Of a stretch of 64,000 bases of DNA, positions 10,213 to 18,471 are shown in pieces (the stretch's first letter is position 1; every line of letters begins with the position of its first letter). The notes beneath the pieces were generated by a model that was not told where the DNA came from, searched no databases, and saw only the letters and a list, made by a program, of their open reading frames with translations. Where the stretch lies: assembly GCF_900156425.1 (NCBI RefSeq), contig NZ_FTNO01000001.1, positions 1 to 64,000 on the forward strand, in the 5' to 3' direction. A program made the translations under genes and the position numbers. The DNA is from Haladaptatus litoreus (GTDB taxonomy: Archaea; Halobacteriota; Halobacteria; Halobacteriales; Haladaptataceae).

Positions 10213-10650
10213 ATGGTCGCCACGGACGATGCTACACAGTTGACGACGGTTGACGAACTCCCGGAAAACGATTCGTTTCTGTTCACCGTTCTCGAGCACG
10301 ACGGGTCGAAAGGGGAAGTGATTCTGGTAAACGGCGGCGACTGCATCGCCGCGTGGCGAAACTTCTGCCAGCACGAAACCGACCAGCGACTCGACCGTGG
10401 ATTCGGGGCCGCCATGCGCGACGGCGAAATCATCTGCCCGAAACACGGGTCGATGTTCGACGCCTGTTCCGGCCACTGCGACAACGGAGAGGCGAAAGGT
10501 TCGACCTTGCTTTCGGTGGATGTGGCGGTCGAAGATGGGGATATTTATCTCACCGATAGAACGTGTGACTTCCTGCACGAGGGCGGTATTGAGGACGATG
10601 ACGACGAGGACGACGGCATGCCGTCGTCCTCGTCACATCTGACGTTTTGA
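10213..10650 (+). CDS. Rieske [2Fe-2S] domain protein
   Basis: The 145-residue product carries one Rieske domain: Cys52-x-His54 ('CQH') and Cys75-x2-His78 ('CPKH') are the cluster ligands. Cys85 and Cys89 nearby could form a disulfide. It resembles stand-alone ferredoxin-like electron carriers that serve dioxygenases or nitrite reductases. No signal or membrane segment is seen, so it is cytoplasmic. The tail is very acidic. The last 18 bases overlap the end of the convergent M23 gene and lie over a perfect 32-bp palindrome. ATG 10213 is chosen over the GTG two codons earlier. Confidence 0.85.
   Translation: MVATDDATQLTTVDELPENDSFLFTVLEHDGSKGEVILVNGGDCIAAWRNFCQHETDQRLDRGFGAAMRDGEIICPKHGSMFDACSGHCDNGEAKGSTLLSVDVAVEDGDIYLTDRTCDFLHEGGIEDDDDEDDGMPSSSSHLTF
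10603..10634. repeat. Perfect 32-bp palindrome at convergent gene ends
   Basis: The 16-base arm GACGAGGACGACGGCA (10603-10618) is followed directly by its exact reverse complement (10619-10634). It lies inside the 3' end of the Rieske gene and touches the stop codon of the convergent M23 gene. As RNA it would form a strong hairpin from either strand, so a two-way transcription end is plausible. Confidence 0.7.
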
Positions 10651-11637
10651 AATTTCGGAATTCGTCGATTCAGTCGCCGTCACGCGCTGTCCCTCCCGAA
10701 TCGAGGTGCGGTCGTTTTGTTCGTCTGCTCCAGTTTCGTCGTCTTCGATTTCGAGATTACTGAACGTAATCGGCAGTCCCGCCGAGGAAAAGAAATCCTG
10801 CTGGTCTTGCAGTTGGAAATGCAGGTGTGGTTCGGTCGAGTTTCCGGAGTGTCCACAGCGACCGATTTGCTGGCCCTGTTCGACTCTCTCGCCTTCTTCG
10901 ACCGCGACGCTTCCCTCTGCCAGATGTGCGAGAACGCTGTACTCGTCTTCTGCGTGCTGAATCGTCACGTAGTTCCCCCTGATGTCGCGCTGAAACGGGT
11001 CGAGCATTCCCCGGAAATACGGCGAATCGCGGTGGCCGTCCTTGGTTTCGACCACGATTCCGTCCGCGGGCGCGAGCATCGGTTCGCCGTAACAAAAGTA
11101 ATCGTCGGCACTGTCGCCATCACCATCGTGCGTGCGTCTGTCTTCGTCCGAAATCACGAAATCGTAGGCGTATCGCTGTGAGACGATGCTCCACGAATGG
11201 GAATCCTCCTTCTCGACGCCGCCGTTGACGACCGTCCACGTCCCGGAAAACGGAAGTGTGAGGTCTGTCTGCTGGTCGAATCGTTCTGGTGCTGGTGGCT
11301 GACCACGATACCGGAACAGAGCGACGACGTTGCCGACGATTTGTCCCATCGACTGCACGAAGATGAACGGGTTGACCATCACGAGAAGGTTGCTCGCCAG
11401 AAAGCGCCCTCGCCAGCGCCAGTCGGTGTCGAACTCCACCGGCGACTTCTCGTCCGAGGTCGGAATCAGGACGCTGACCAACGGCCACAGGCCGAGTAGC
11501 CAGAACAGCATAAATATTCGGAGCGGTTCGAGCGACTCCGCAAAATAGCTTGGAATCCCGAGAACTCCGAGATAGCTCACCGTGACCGGGTCGATTCGTC
11601 GGAGTGACGAGCGAAGTGTTTGGAGGGCCTTTCCCAT
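10633..11637 (-). CDS. Membrane-anchored M23-type (LytM) metallopeptidase-like protein
   Basis: The product is 334 residues from the ATG at 11637; the frame extends upstream but would run over the divergent gene. The N-terminal third has hydrophobic segments (about 36-58 and 80-108). The C-terminal part is an M23 domain: 'SWSIVSQRYAYDFV' (His147, Asp159), 'ADGIVVETKDG', 'GNYVTIQH', 'LAHL' (His238) and 'GHSGNSTEPHLHFQ' (His271, His273). All zinc ligands appear present. M23 enzymes cut peptidoglycan in bacteria; haloarchaea have none, so the substrate must be another glycine-rich or surface protein. The acidic tail after about residue 295 is low complexity. Confidence 0.85.
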   Translation of the reverse strand: MGKALQTLRSSLRRIDPVTVSYLGVLGIPSYFAESLEPLRIFMLFWLLGLWPLVSVLIPTSDEKSPVEFDTDWRWRGRFLASNLLVMVNPFIFVQSMGQIVGNVVALFRYRGQPPAPERFDQQTDLTLPFSGTWTVVNGGVEKEDSHSWSIVSQRYAYDFVISDEDRRTHDGDGDSADDYFCYGEPMLAPADGIVVETKDGHRDSPYFRGMLDPFQRDIRGNYVTIQHAEDEYSVLAHLAEGSVAVEEGERVEQGQQIGRCGHSGNSTEPHLHFQLQDQQDFFSSAGLPITFSNLEIEDDETGADEQNDRTSIREGQRVTATESTNSEISKRQM

Positions 11638-11797
11638 GATTTCGACCGCGACTTTCTCTTGTGCTCGGATAACTGTTTTCAGGTCGGCGTTGCAGTGACT
11701 TTTCGATACAGTAGCTACGATTCGACGTAGCACTAACGCGGAACCTCTCAGAACGGTTCCGCAGAGGGTTATCGCGTTATCCGTCGAATAGTTTTGC

Positions 11798-12334
11798 ATG
11801 GCACTCGTTGACGAACAGTTGGTCGATGACATAGCGAAACACGATCGATACTACCGAATCGAGGATTTCGTAACGTATCTCGAACGCCACCTTCGCGACG
11901 AACCGGGCGTCCCGCTTTCGGTCATTCACGCCTACGCTGACGCACTCGGCTACGAACGCGAGCGCACCGACGAACTGCTGGAAGGCCGCATCGTCGATTC
12001 GATGACGTGGGTCGCAGACGACGTGTTCTACCGAATCGGCGACGGCATCAGCATCTATCCCCTTTCGTGGCACGAACGATTGGACGGGTCGCGCGACGTG
12101 GCCGACTACGTGCGGGTGATGCTGGACGGCCGGGAGGCGGCGGGTAAGGAGTTTCCGAAGGGAGAACGAGGAATCGCACAAACGGACATTCTGACCGCGC
12201 TGGAAATCATGGCCGACGTGGATAGAAAGGATGGAGAAAAACTGCTCCGGGAGCAACGTCACCAGGGCGACATCGTCATCTACGCCTACCAAAATCCGGA
12301 AGACATCGTTCGATTGCCGGAAACGAAACGATAA
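11798..12334 (+). CDS. Conserved acidic haloarchaeal protein, unknown function
   Basis: The 178-residue product is soluble and acidic, with no signal or membrane segment. An N-terminal helical part ('VDDIAKHDRYYRIEDFVTYLERHLRDEPG') is followed by mixed alpha/beta sequence and ends 'GDIVIYAYQNPEDIVRLPE'. I do not recognise catalytic motifs. It is divergent from the M23 gene (160 bases between starts) and converges on the RNA ligase gene. Codon and residue usage match the neighbours. Confidence 0.7.
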   Translation: MALVDEQLVDDIAKHDRYYRIEDFVTYLERHLRDEPGVPLSVIHAYADALGYERERTDELLEGRIVDSMTWVADDVFYRIGDGISIYPLSWHERLDGSRDVADYVRVMLDGREAAGKEFPKGERGIAQTDILTALEIMADVDRKDGEKLLREQRHQGDIVIYAYQNPEDIVRLPETKR

Positions 12335-12381
12335 GAAGGTGCGAAATCGGTACCCGACTTCGTTCCGTTTTCAGTCCGATT

Positions 12382-13218
12382 TCAGCGACGGGAGACGAAC
12401 TGCTGGGTGAGCGATGCGAGTTCCGACCGAAACGCCTGCACGTCGATGTCGTCCATCTCGCCGAACAGGTGGGCGTGTTCCTCGCGAGCGATTGCCTCGA
12501 ACGTTCGTTCAAACAGCGTATCGACCGTAACCGCCTGCCCATTCGATTCCAGCGCGTTTGCTACCCGTTCGAAACGGCGGTCGGTCGCGTACTCTCGGGC
12601 CAACTCCTCCGGTGATTTCTCGCTCGTTTCTCGTTCGTTTGTCGCTTCAAAATCCGTATCGAGTAATTTGACGCGACCGCCCGTTTTGTTCCGAAGCACG
12701 ACACCCGCCGCTTTTCCGTCGTACCAGTTCGACTGCGGAATCTCGTAGTCGTGGGGGTCGAAATCGACCGCCCGAACCTCTTTTTCGAAGGTGTTCACGT
12801 GGTCCAGACCGAGACGGTCGTAAATCGCCTCCACCCGGTCGGGAGACAGAAACCGCTCACTGCCGTCCGACCAGACGTCGAACCCCAGAAACGATGGCGT
12901 CCGACGCCAGTCGTAGTCGATGGTGTGTTGGGATGTTGCTTCGCCGAAGAAGACGACCGATTCGACGTTTTCGACCGCCGAACGGAGCGCCGACCGGTCG
13001 AGGTTTTTTCGAATATGCCGAACCGCGTGCTGGAGGGGCGTCGGAATCTCGTCTGCGTCGTAGACGCGATTCCAGTCGCCAAATTGGAGCAGTCCCGACT
13101 CCTGAAGCCGAAATCGGAGCTGTGCGCCGTCCACCTTCTCCTGAATCCAGAGGTGACCGCCGTTGAACACGGATTTCGGTGCGTCGTCGGGTCGTGACAT
13201 CGGGGGATAACGTTTCAT
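12382..13218 (-). CDS. RNA ligase family protein (nucleotidyltransferase fold)
   Basis: The product is 278 residues from the ATG at 13218 (MKRYPPMSRPDD), chosen because the upstream in-frame extension looks unlike protein. It shows covalent nucleotidyltransferase motifs: motif I EKVDGA with the adenylated Lys28, motif III 'VVFFGEA', motif IIIa 'FLGFDVW', motif IV-like 'AAGVVLRNK' and motif V 'VKLLD'. This matches Rnl2-type RNA ligases, which join RNA ends through an AMP intermediate. The C-terminal 80 residues are helical and family specific. The usual motif IV Glu is replaced by Ala (AAGVV rather than EGVV), which is worth checking. Role probably RNA repair; the partner is unknown. Confidence 0.8.
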   Translation of the reverse strand: MKRYPPMSRPDDAPKSVFNGGHLWIQEKVDGAQLRFRLQESGLLQFGDWNRVYDADEIPTPLQHAVRHIRKNLDRSALRSAVENVESVVFFGEATSQHTIDYDWRRTPSFLGFDVWSDGSERFLSPDRVEAIYDRLGLDHVNTFEKEVRAVDFDPHDYEIPQSNWYDGKAAGVVLRNKTGGRVKLLDTDFEATNERETSEKSPEELAREYATDRRFERVANALESNGQAVTVDTLFERTFEAIAREEHAHLFGEMDDIDVQAFRSELASLTQQFVSRR

Positions 13219-13372
13219 CTGTGAAATCGCCGCAGTTGTCGAGACGACGGTTCGACGCCACTGGAATCTGTCGGTGCTCGTCGTCCACATCGCTCGTGAT
13301 TATGATTTTCATATCTGTCTCGGATACTCTTAAGTAGATAATAACTATTAGCTAAATGATGTATTTTTGACT

Positions 13373-13513
13373 ATGGCAGAATTTATGCTACCTCCCCGGT
13401 CAGCACAACGATTACTGAATTATGTCCACCATCGCCCTGCCGACGCTCCGTTTTGGATGAACGAGCTGTCCTTTCGGATGCGCGAGACGGGAACAATCAC
13501 GAGGAGGCGGTGA
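13373..13513 (+). CDS. Possible 46-residue small protein upstream of DUF2071 gene
   Basis: An ATG at 13373 opens a complete 46-residue frame (MAEFMLPPRSAQRLLNYVHH...) whose stop lies four bases before the ATG of the next gene. The product is mildly basic with an amphipathic segment (RSAQRLLNYVHHRP). TATA-like AT-rich sequence lies 30-60 bases upstream, so the pair would be co-transcribed. No homologue is recognised. It may instead be a leader or chance frame; the basic composition is less typical of haloarchaea. Confidence 0.35.
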   Translation: MAEFMLPPRSAQRLLNYVHHRPADAPFWMNELSFRMRETGTITRRR

Positions 13514-13517
13514 GAAG

Positions 13518-14240
13518 ATGCTATTCAACATCCGTGGGGCTATCGACCGCCGTATTCTGGTCAACTATCGAATCGCCCCCGACGTTCTGGCCGAGGAATT
13601 GCCAGAGCCATTTCGACCACAGACGGTGAGCGGCTACGGAATCGGAGGAATCTGTCTCATTCGATTACGGAATCTCCGTCCGCGGGGGGTGCCGTCGTTC
13701 CTTGGTATGAGTTCTGAGAATGCCGCTCACCGAATTGCCGTGGAGTGGGAAGAAGACGGCGAAACCCGTTCCGGAGTCTACGTTTCACGGCGAGATACGG
13801 ACTCTCGTCTGAACAGCGTGCTCGGTGGCAATCTGTTCCCCGGCATCTTCAATCCCGCATCGTTCGAAGTTGACGAATCGAACGACCGATTCGAAATCTC
13901 GATGACCAGCAAGGTGGATGGTACTCGGTCGGCCCTTATCGGTGAATCTGGTGATTCACTCCCCGAAGACTCGATTTTCGACTCTCTGCAAACAGCGTCG
14001 GCGTTCTTCGAGAACGGTTCGATGGGTTACTCTCCAACCGAACAGGGTGGGGAATACGACGCCATGGACCTCCACATTCCGAACTGGGACGTGAAGCCAT
14101 TCTCGGTCGAGTCCGTTGAATCCAGCTATTTCGAGGACTTTCCGGCGGAAACCGTCGAATTTGACAACGCGCTACTCATGAAAAACGCCTATCACGAATG
14201 GCACGAAGGGGAACCGATTACCGCAGACGAACCTGCCTGA
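13518..14240 (+). CDS. DUF2071 family protein (YqjF-like)
   Basis: The 240-residue product resembles the DUF2071/acetoacetate-decarboxylase-like fold: 'RILVNYRIAPDVLAEELPEPFRPQTVSGYGIGGICLIRL' near the N-terminus, 'RIAVEWEEDGETRSGVYVSRRDTDS' in the middle, and a beta-rich C-terminus with 'FENGSMGYSPT'. The fold is a beta barrel that binds small ligands, and the biochemical role is not established. No membrane segment. The short frame just upstream ends four bases before this start codon, suggesting coupling. Confidence 0.78.
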   Translation: MLFNIRGAIDRRILVNYRIAPDVLAEELPEPFRPQTVSGYGIGGICLIRLRNLRPRGVPSFLGMSSENAAHRIAVEWEEDGETRSGVYVSRRDTDSRLNSVLGGNLFPGIFNPASFEVDESNDRFEISMTSKVDGTRSALIGESGDSLPEDSIFDSLQTASAFFENGSMGYSPTEQGGEYDAMDLHIPNWDVKPFSVESVESSYFEDFPAETVEFDNALLMKNAYHEWHEGEPITADEPA

Positions 14241-14345
14241 ACAGTTATTCCGGAATGTGGTTGCTCCTGTCATCAGTGACTATAGTCTAGCACGGAAAGC
14301 CAGGCTGGACACGCCGTTTTCAAACGCTGGTCGTAGAGAGAACTC

Positions 14346-15581
14346 TCACACTTGGGCAACTAGTTCCCCGAGTTCGGGAGAACGGGCATCGAAGCCGTCC
14401 TCTCGAAGTTCTTTGGCGAACGCTTCGCATCTGTCACCGTGATTCACGAACACCGTCGCATCTCGGTACGATTCCAGAAAGTCGAACAGGCCATCGCGGT
14501 CTGCGTGGGCGGAAAAGTCGTAGGACTCCACCTGCGCGCTGACGGGCATCACTCGCCCGTCGATTTCGCCGCGGCCCGAATCCAGCAGTTCCCTGCCGGG
14601 CGTTCCTTCGACCTGATAGCCAGTCATCGTGATTTTGTTGACGGGGTTCGCGCGAATTTCCGGAATGTAGGTCATCGCGGGGCCGCCTGAAAGCATTCCA
14701 GAGGTCGTCACGATGACCGTGTTTTTCCTCGCAATCCGCTTTCGCTGGCCGTTTTTCCCCGTCACGAATCGCGCGTTCGAGACGGCTCGTTTGAGCGCAT
14801 CCTCGTCCCGGACGAAGTCGGTATTTCGTCGAAGCATTCGAGTCACTTCTTTGCCCATCCCATCGACGTAGCAGTCGATGTCGTGGGCTTCGCAGACCAG
14901 CAACATCTCCTGCGTTCGACCGATGGCGAAGGCCGGAACGACGACGGTTCCGCCCTCCCAGAGCGTCGTCTTCACGCTTTCCGCGAATCGCTCTTCGACC
15001 TGTTTGCGCTCGTCGTGTTCGACATCGGAGTAGGTGCTTTCGCAGATGACCACGTCCGCGTCGGGTCGCGCCGTGGTTCCCGATAAGAGTCGCTGGTTGC
15101 CAGTGTGGAAATCCGCGGTGTAGAGCAGTGTCGTCTCGCCGTCGTCCACGAGGACGTGCGCGCTTCCGGGGATATGTCCAGCGTCGAAGAACGTGATTTC
15201 GTGACCTGCCGCTTCGAACGTCTCGCAATACCCATGCGGAACCGACACCTGTCTGAGTCGTTTCAAATCGGCTTCCGTAAACGGACAGTCGTAGCTCCCG
15301 CCGTGGAGTTTCAACGTGTCGCGTGCGAGCAGATGGGCCAACTCCCGGGTCGGCGGCGTCCAGTGTATCGGCGGGCGGTCGTCACCGGAAAGGAGGGAGG
15401 GAAGAATCCCGACGTGGTCTAAGTGGCCGTGTGAGACGACGACGGCGTCGGGATTCGCGTCTCCGACTGGAAACTGCGGTGGATTCCCCGTCAACATCCC
15501 GTAATCGAGCAGAAGGGAATCGTTGACGAGAATCGCGCTTCGCCCGACTTCGCGCGCCCCGCCGAGAAACTGGATATTCAT
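14346..15581 (-). CDS. Beta-CASP metallo-beta-lactamase-fold RNase / mRNA 3'-end processing factor homologue
   Basis: The product is 411 residues from the ATG at 15581. Metallo-beta-lactamase motifs are clear: motif 2 HGHLDH (His51, His53, Asp55, His56), motif 3 'DAGHIPGSAH' (His136) and motif 4 'TADFHTG' (Asp157). Beta-CASP motifs follow: 'CESTYSD' (A), 'SAHAD' (B) and 'FVNHGD' (C). The form without KH domains matches archaeal aCPSF2-type or RNase J-related enzymes, which cut or trim RNA with zinc ions. It lies alone on the minus strand. Exonuclease versus endonuclease activity cannot be told from sequence. Confidence 0.88.
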   Translation of the reverse strand: MNIQFLGGAREVGRSAILVNDSLLLDYGMLTGNPPQFPVGDANPDAVVVSHGHLDHVGILPSLLSGDDRPPIHWTPPTRELAHLLARDTLKLHGGSYDCPFTEADLKRLRQVSVPHGYCETFEAAGHEITFFDAGHIPGSAHVLVDDGETTLLYTADFHTGNQRLLSGTTARPDADVVICESTYSDVEHDERKQVEERFAESVKTTLWEGGTVVVPAFAIGRTQEMLLVCEAHDIDCYVDGMGKEVTRMLRRNTDFVRDEDALKRAVSNARFVTGKNGQRKRIARKNTVIVTTSGMLSGGPAMTYIPEIRANPVNKITMTGYQVEGTPGRELLDSGRGEIDGRVMPVSAQVESYDFSAHADRDGLFDFLESYRDATVFVNHGDRCEAFAKELREDGFDARSPELGELVAQV

Positions 15582-15755
15582 TGCCGGACTGTATTCGCCG
15601 AACACCTTTTCGTTCGTCGGTTCGCTTGCCGATGCCGACCGCCGAACAGTCGGCAGTCGTCCACACGACGTTCCGACCGACGACCGGCGGTCAGGAGACT
15701 GAACGAGAACCGTCGCTATTCGACTCCACTTTTGCCGAGTCGCGTATGGAATCGA

Positions 15756-16007
15756 CTATTCGAATATCTTCTCTCGCTCGCGCTCTCGCTTGCGTGACTG
15801 GGACCGACCTGACCCGCCGCTCCCGCCGACCACGTTCGACACCACGATGTACGCCAGATACAGCAGAATTGCGAGGACGACGAGGGCGAGGACAGTGCTG
15901 ACGAGCCACGACAGGAAGCCGAGGACGATGCTCACGATTTCCGCGACGAGCCACAGGAGGGCGAGTGCGAGAACCGCCCAACCGCCAAGACGCAACCATC
16001 GAGTCAT
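15756..16007 (-). CDS. Small two-helix membrane protein
   Basis: The 83-residue product is almost entirely two hydrophobic helices (about 5-30 and 34-60), then a Gly/Ser linker and a charged, basic tail (RSQSRKREREREKIFE). A short cytoplasmic tail after two membrane passes is likely. No known family recognised. It is divergent from the aldehyde dehydrogenase gene, with about 110 bases between starts. Confidence 0.6.
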   Translation of the reverse strand: MTRWLRLGGWAVLALALLWLVAEIVSIVLGFLSWLVSTVLALVVLAILLYLAYIVVSNVVGGSGGSGRSQSRKREREREKIFE

Positions 16008-16119
16008 AGTTCTCTATTTCACTGTTAGCGATATGAATGCTCGCCTCTATCAGTGCAAATCACTACACCACCGCCGATTCCCTACTCTTTATCGGGGTCA
16101 AGACCAGATTGGAGAACGA

Positions 16120-17592
16120 ATGTCGGACAGAGACTTCACAGCGGACGGAGACTGGAACGCGCTCTACATCGACGGCGAATGGGTTGAGGCTGGCGACCGA
16201 GACGAACTCGAAGTGACGAACCCGGCGACCCAGGAACCAATCACGACGGTTCCGGCGGGTACCGAAGAAGACGTAAACCGCGCCTACGAGGCCGCTGCGG
16301 AGGCACAGACTGAATGGGCCGCGAAACCGGCAGAAGAGCGCGTAGACGTGATCAAGAACGCGCTCGGTCTGCTGGACGACCACCGCGACGAGATTCTCGA
16401 ATCGCTGGCGGTCGAATCGGGGAGCGCGAACGCCAAGGCCTTCGCCGAGTGGCAGACCGCACAGGGGATGTGCCACCACGCCACTGGTCTGGCCGACCAA
16501 CTCGGCACCAAAGAGCAGGACTCGTTCATCCCCGGCAAGGAAAACGAAATCGAGCGAATCCCGGCAGGCGTCGTCGGCGTCATCTCGCCGTGGAACTTCC
16601 CGTTCAATCTCTCGATGCGTGCCGTCGCCCCCGCGTTGGCGCTCGGTAACGCAGTCGTCTTGAAGCCTGCTTCGCCGACGCCCGTGACCGGCGGCCTGCT
16701 ACTGGCGAAGATTTTCGACGAGGCTGGCCTGCCGAACGGTCTGTTGAACGTCGTGACCGGCCACGGAAGCGACATCGGCGACCGGATGGCCGAGCATCCC
16801 GAACTCGACGTTATGGCGTTCACCGGTTCGACGGAAATCGGCAAGCGCGTAGCTTCGAAGGCCGCAGAGAACCTCGCGCTCCCGGCGATGGAACTCGGTG
16901 GCAACAACCCATTCGTCGTCACCGACGACGCGGATATCGACGCCGCAATCGACTCGGCGGTGTTCGGGTCGTTCCTCCATCAGGGCCAGATTTGCATCTC
17001 AATCAACCGCCACATCGTCCACGAGGACGTGTACGACGAGTACGTCGAGAAATTAACTGAGAGAGCAGCGGGTCTGCCGATTGGCGACCCCACGGACAGG
17101 GACAACGTCATCGGTCCGATTATCGACGAGGGCCAGCGCGACCAGATGCTCGACTACGTTGAATCGACTGTTGAGGCCGGTGCGACGCTGGAGACTGGTG
17201 GCGACCACGATGGCCTCTTCGTAGAACCGACGGTTCTCTCCGACGCGACCAACGACATGGCCGCGGCGTGCAACGAACACTTCGGTCCAATTGCGCCCGT
17301 GATTCCGTATTCGGATGACGAGGAAGCCATCGAGATGGCGAACGACACCGAGTACGGCCTCGCCGGTGCGGTTCACGCTGGCGACATGGACCGTGCGCGT
17401 GAACTCGCGGACAGTATCGAAGCGGGCATGGTTCACATCAACGACCAACCGATCAACGAGGAACCGAACGTGCCGTTCGGTGGCGTGAAAGAGTCCGGCA
17501 TCGGACGGTACGACGGCGAAGAGATTCTGCACGAACTGACCCAGACGAAGTGGGTTTCGGTTCAAGAAGAGAAGCGCCAATATCCGTTCTAA
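16120..17592 (+). CDS. Aldehyde dehydrogenase (NAD(P)-dependent)
   Basis: The product is 490 residues from the ATG at 16120 (MSDRDFTADGDWN); the longer upstream frame runs through the divergent small gene and is rejected. It has the complete ALDH fold: 'NPATQEPITTVPAG', 'GVVGVISPWNFPFNLSMR', 'FTGSTEIG', the general base Glu258 in 'LELGGNNPF', the nucleophile Cys292 in 'HQGQICIS', and 'NDTEYGLAGAVHAGD' near the end. Oxidises an aldehyde to its acid. Resemblance is to benzaldehyde/succinate-semialdehyde type enzymes, but the substrate is open. Monocistronic, followed by a hairpin-rich gap. Confidence 0.9.
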   Translation: MSDRDFTADGDWNALYIDGEWVEAGDRDELEVTNPATQEPITTVPAGTEEDVNRAYEAAAEAQTEWAAKPAEERVDVIKNALGLLDDHRDEILESLAVESGSANAKAFAEWQTAQGMCHHATGLADQLGTKEQDSFIPGKENEIERIPAGVVGVISPWNFPFNLSMRAVAPALALGNAVVLKPASPTPVTGGLLLAKIFDEAGLPNGLLNVVTGHGSDIGDRMAEHPELDVMAFTGSTEIGKRVASKAAENLALPAMELGGNNPFVVTDDADIDAAIDSAVFGSFLHQGQICISINRHIVHEDVYDEYVEKLTERAAGLPIGDPTDRDNVIGPIIDEGQRDQMLDYVESTVEAGATLETGGDHDGLFVEPTVLSDATNDMAAACNEHFGPIAPVIPYSDDEEAIEMANDTEYGLAGAVHAGDMDRARELADSIEAGMVHINDQPINEEPNVPFGGVKESGIGRYDGEEILHELTQTKWVSVQEEKRQYPF

Positions 17593-18035
17593 ACCACCCT
17601 TTTAACCACCACCTTTTACGACGGTCGCAGGCACGCGGGACGACGACCACCGTCGTCCCGCGTGCTGGCTTCTTCACGGGCGTCGCCCGTGAAGGAACGA
17701 GATAGCTTTGCTATCTCGCATTCCCTGTAAAAGCTGGACCAAAAGCACCGTCAGAACGACGTTCTGACGAGCCATTCGCTCGCTTCGCTCACGAAGACAC
17801 GGCGCTCCTCCCTTGGCTCGCGGCGTTGCCGCTCGCTTTTCGAGGCGCTCCGCGCCTCCCTTCGGTCGTCGCTTGGCCCACTCGCTCAGTCGCGTTGCTC
17901 CTTCGCTCGCGGTGGAGTTACTGGCTCTTGTCGGAAGTCAGTCTGCCTATCGCTCCCTTCGGTCGCTTTTGCGAGTGGTGAAAGTACTGCGACCCCGACA
18001 CAACAGAAAACTTATCATCTCCGTCTCGGAGGCTG
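17593..18035. other. Gene-free region holding a series of perfect hairpins
   Basis: This 443-base gap contains at least five perfect inverted repeats in a row: a 15-bp stem (17631-17645 with 17651-17665), a 10-bp stem (17672-17681 with 17685-17694), a 9-bp stem (17698-17706 with 17710-17718), a 9-bp stem (17749-17757 with 17761-17769) and a 7-bp stem (17842-17848 with 17852-17858). Four of them have 3-base loops. The rest is the GCTCGCTTCGCTCACG-like sequence often seen between haloarchaeal genes. The first hairpin may end ALDH transcription. Confidence 0.7.
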
Positions 18036-18455
18036 ATGGCAATGCCAGAACCAGTCATGGGAACGGAAGAAGACGTTATTCTCAGCCGCGTCGTCGCGCT
18101 GATACTCGACGAAATCATCGCATTCGTCTGCGCGCTGGTCGTCGGCGGAGTGGTTGGCGGAGTGCTCGGTTCGAGTGGCCTTGCGATTCTCTTGGCTCTC
18201 GCCATCATCTTCGGCTATCACGTCGTCCTCGAAGGACTGTACGGCCAGACGGTCGGCAAACGATTGCTCGGAATCGTCGTCGTCACGAAACACGGCAACC
18301 CGTGTTCGATGGGCGCGTCGGTCGTCAGAAACGTGCTTCGAATTATCGACGCGTTCTTCCACTACGCCGTCGGGCTTGTGGTTATGCTCATCAACGACGA
18401 CCGCCAACGAATCGGCGACATCGCCGCGAACACCGTGGTCGTTCGCGCTCGATAG
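18036..18455 (+). CDS. RDD family membrane protein
   Basis: The 139-residue product has three or four hydrophobic segments (about 18-40, 45-65 and 105-122). It carries RDD-type features: 'LSRVVALILDEIIAFV' near the first helix, 'EGLYGQTVGKRLLGIVVV' between helices, and a conserved 'NDDRQRIGDIAANTVVV' C-terminus. The family are small integral membrane proteins of uncertain role, some linked to ion transport. The start may be Met3 instead of Met1. It converges with the metallophosphoesterase gene, with 16 bases between stops. Confidence 0.83.
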   Translation: MAMPEPVMGTEEDVILSRVVALILDEIIAFVCALVVGGVVGGVLGSSGLAILLALAIIFGYHVVLEGLYGQTVGKRLLGIVVVTKHGNPCSMGASVVRNVLRIIDAFFHYAVGLVVMLINDDRQRIGDIAANTVVVRAR

Positions 18456-18471
18456 CCAGCTCTGTCGCGTT

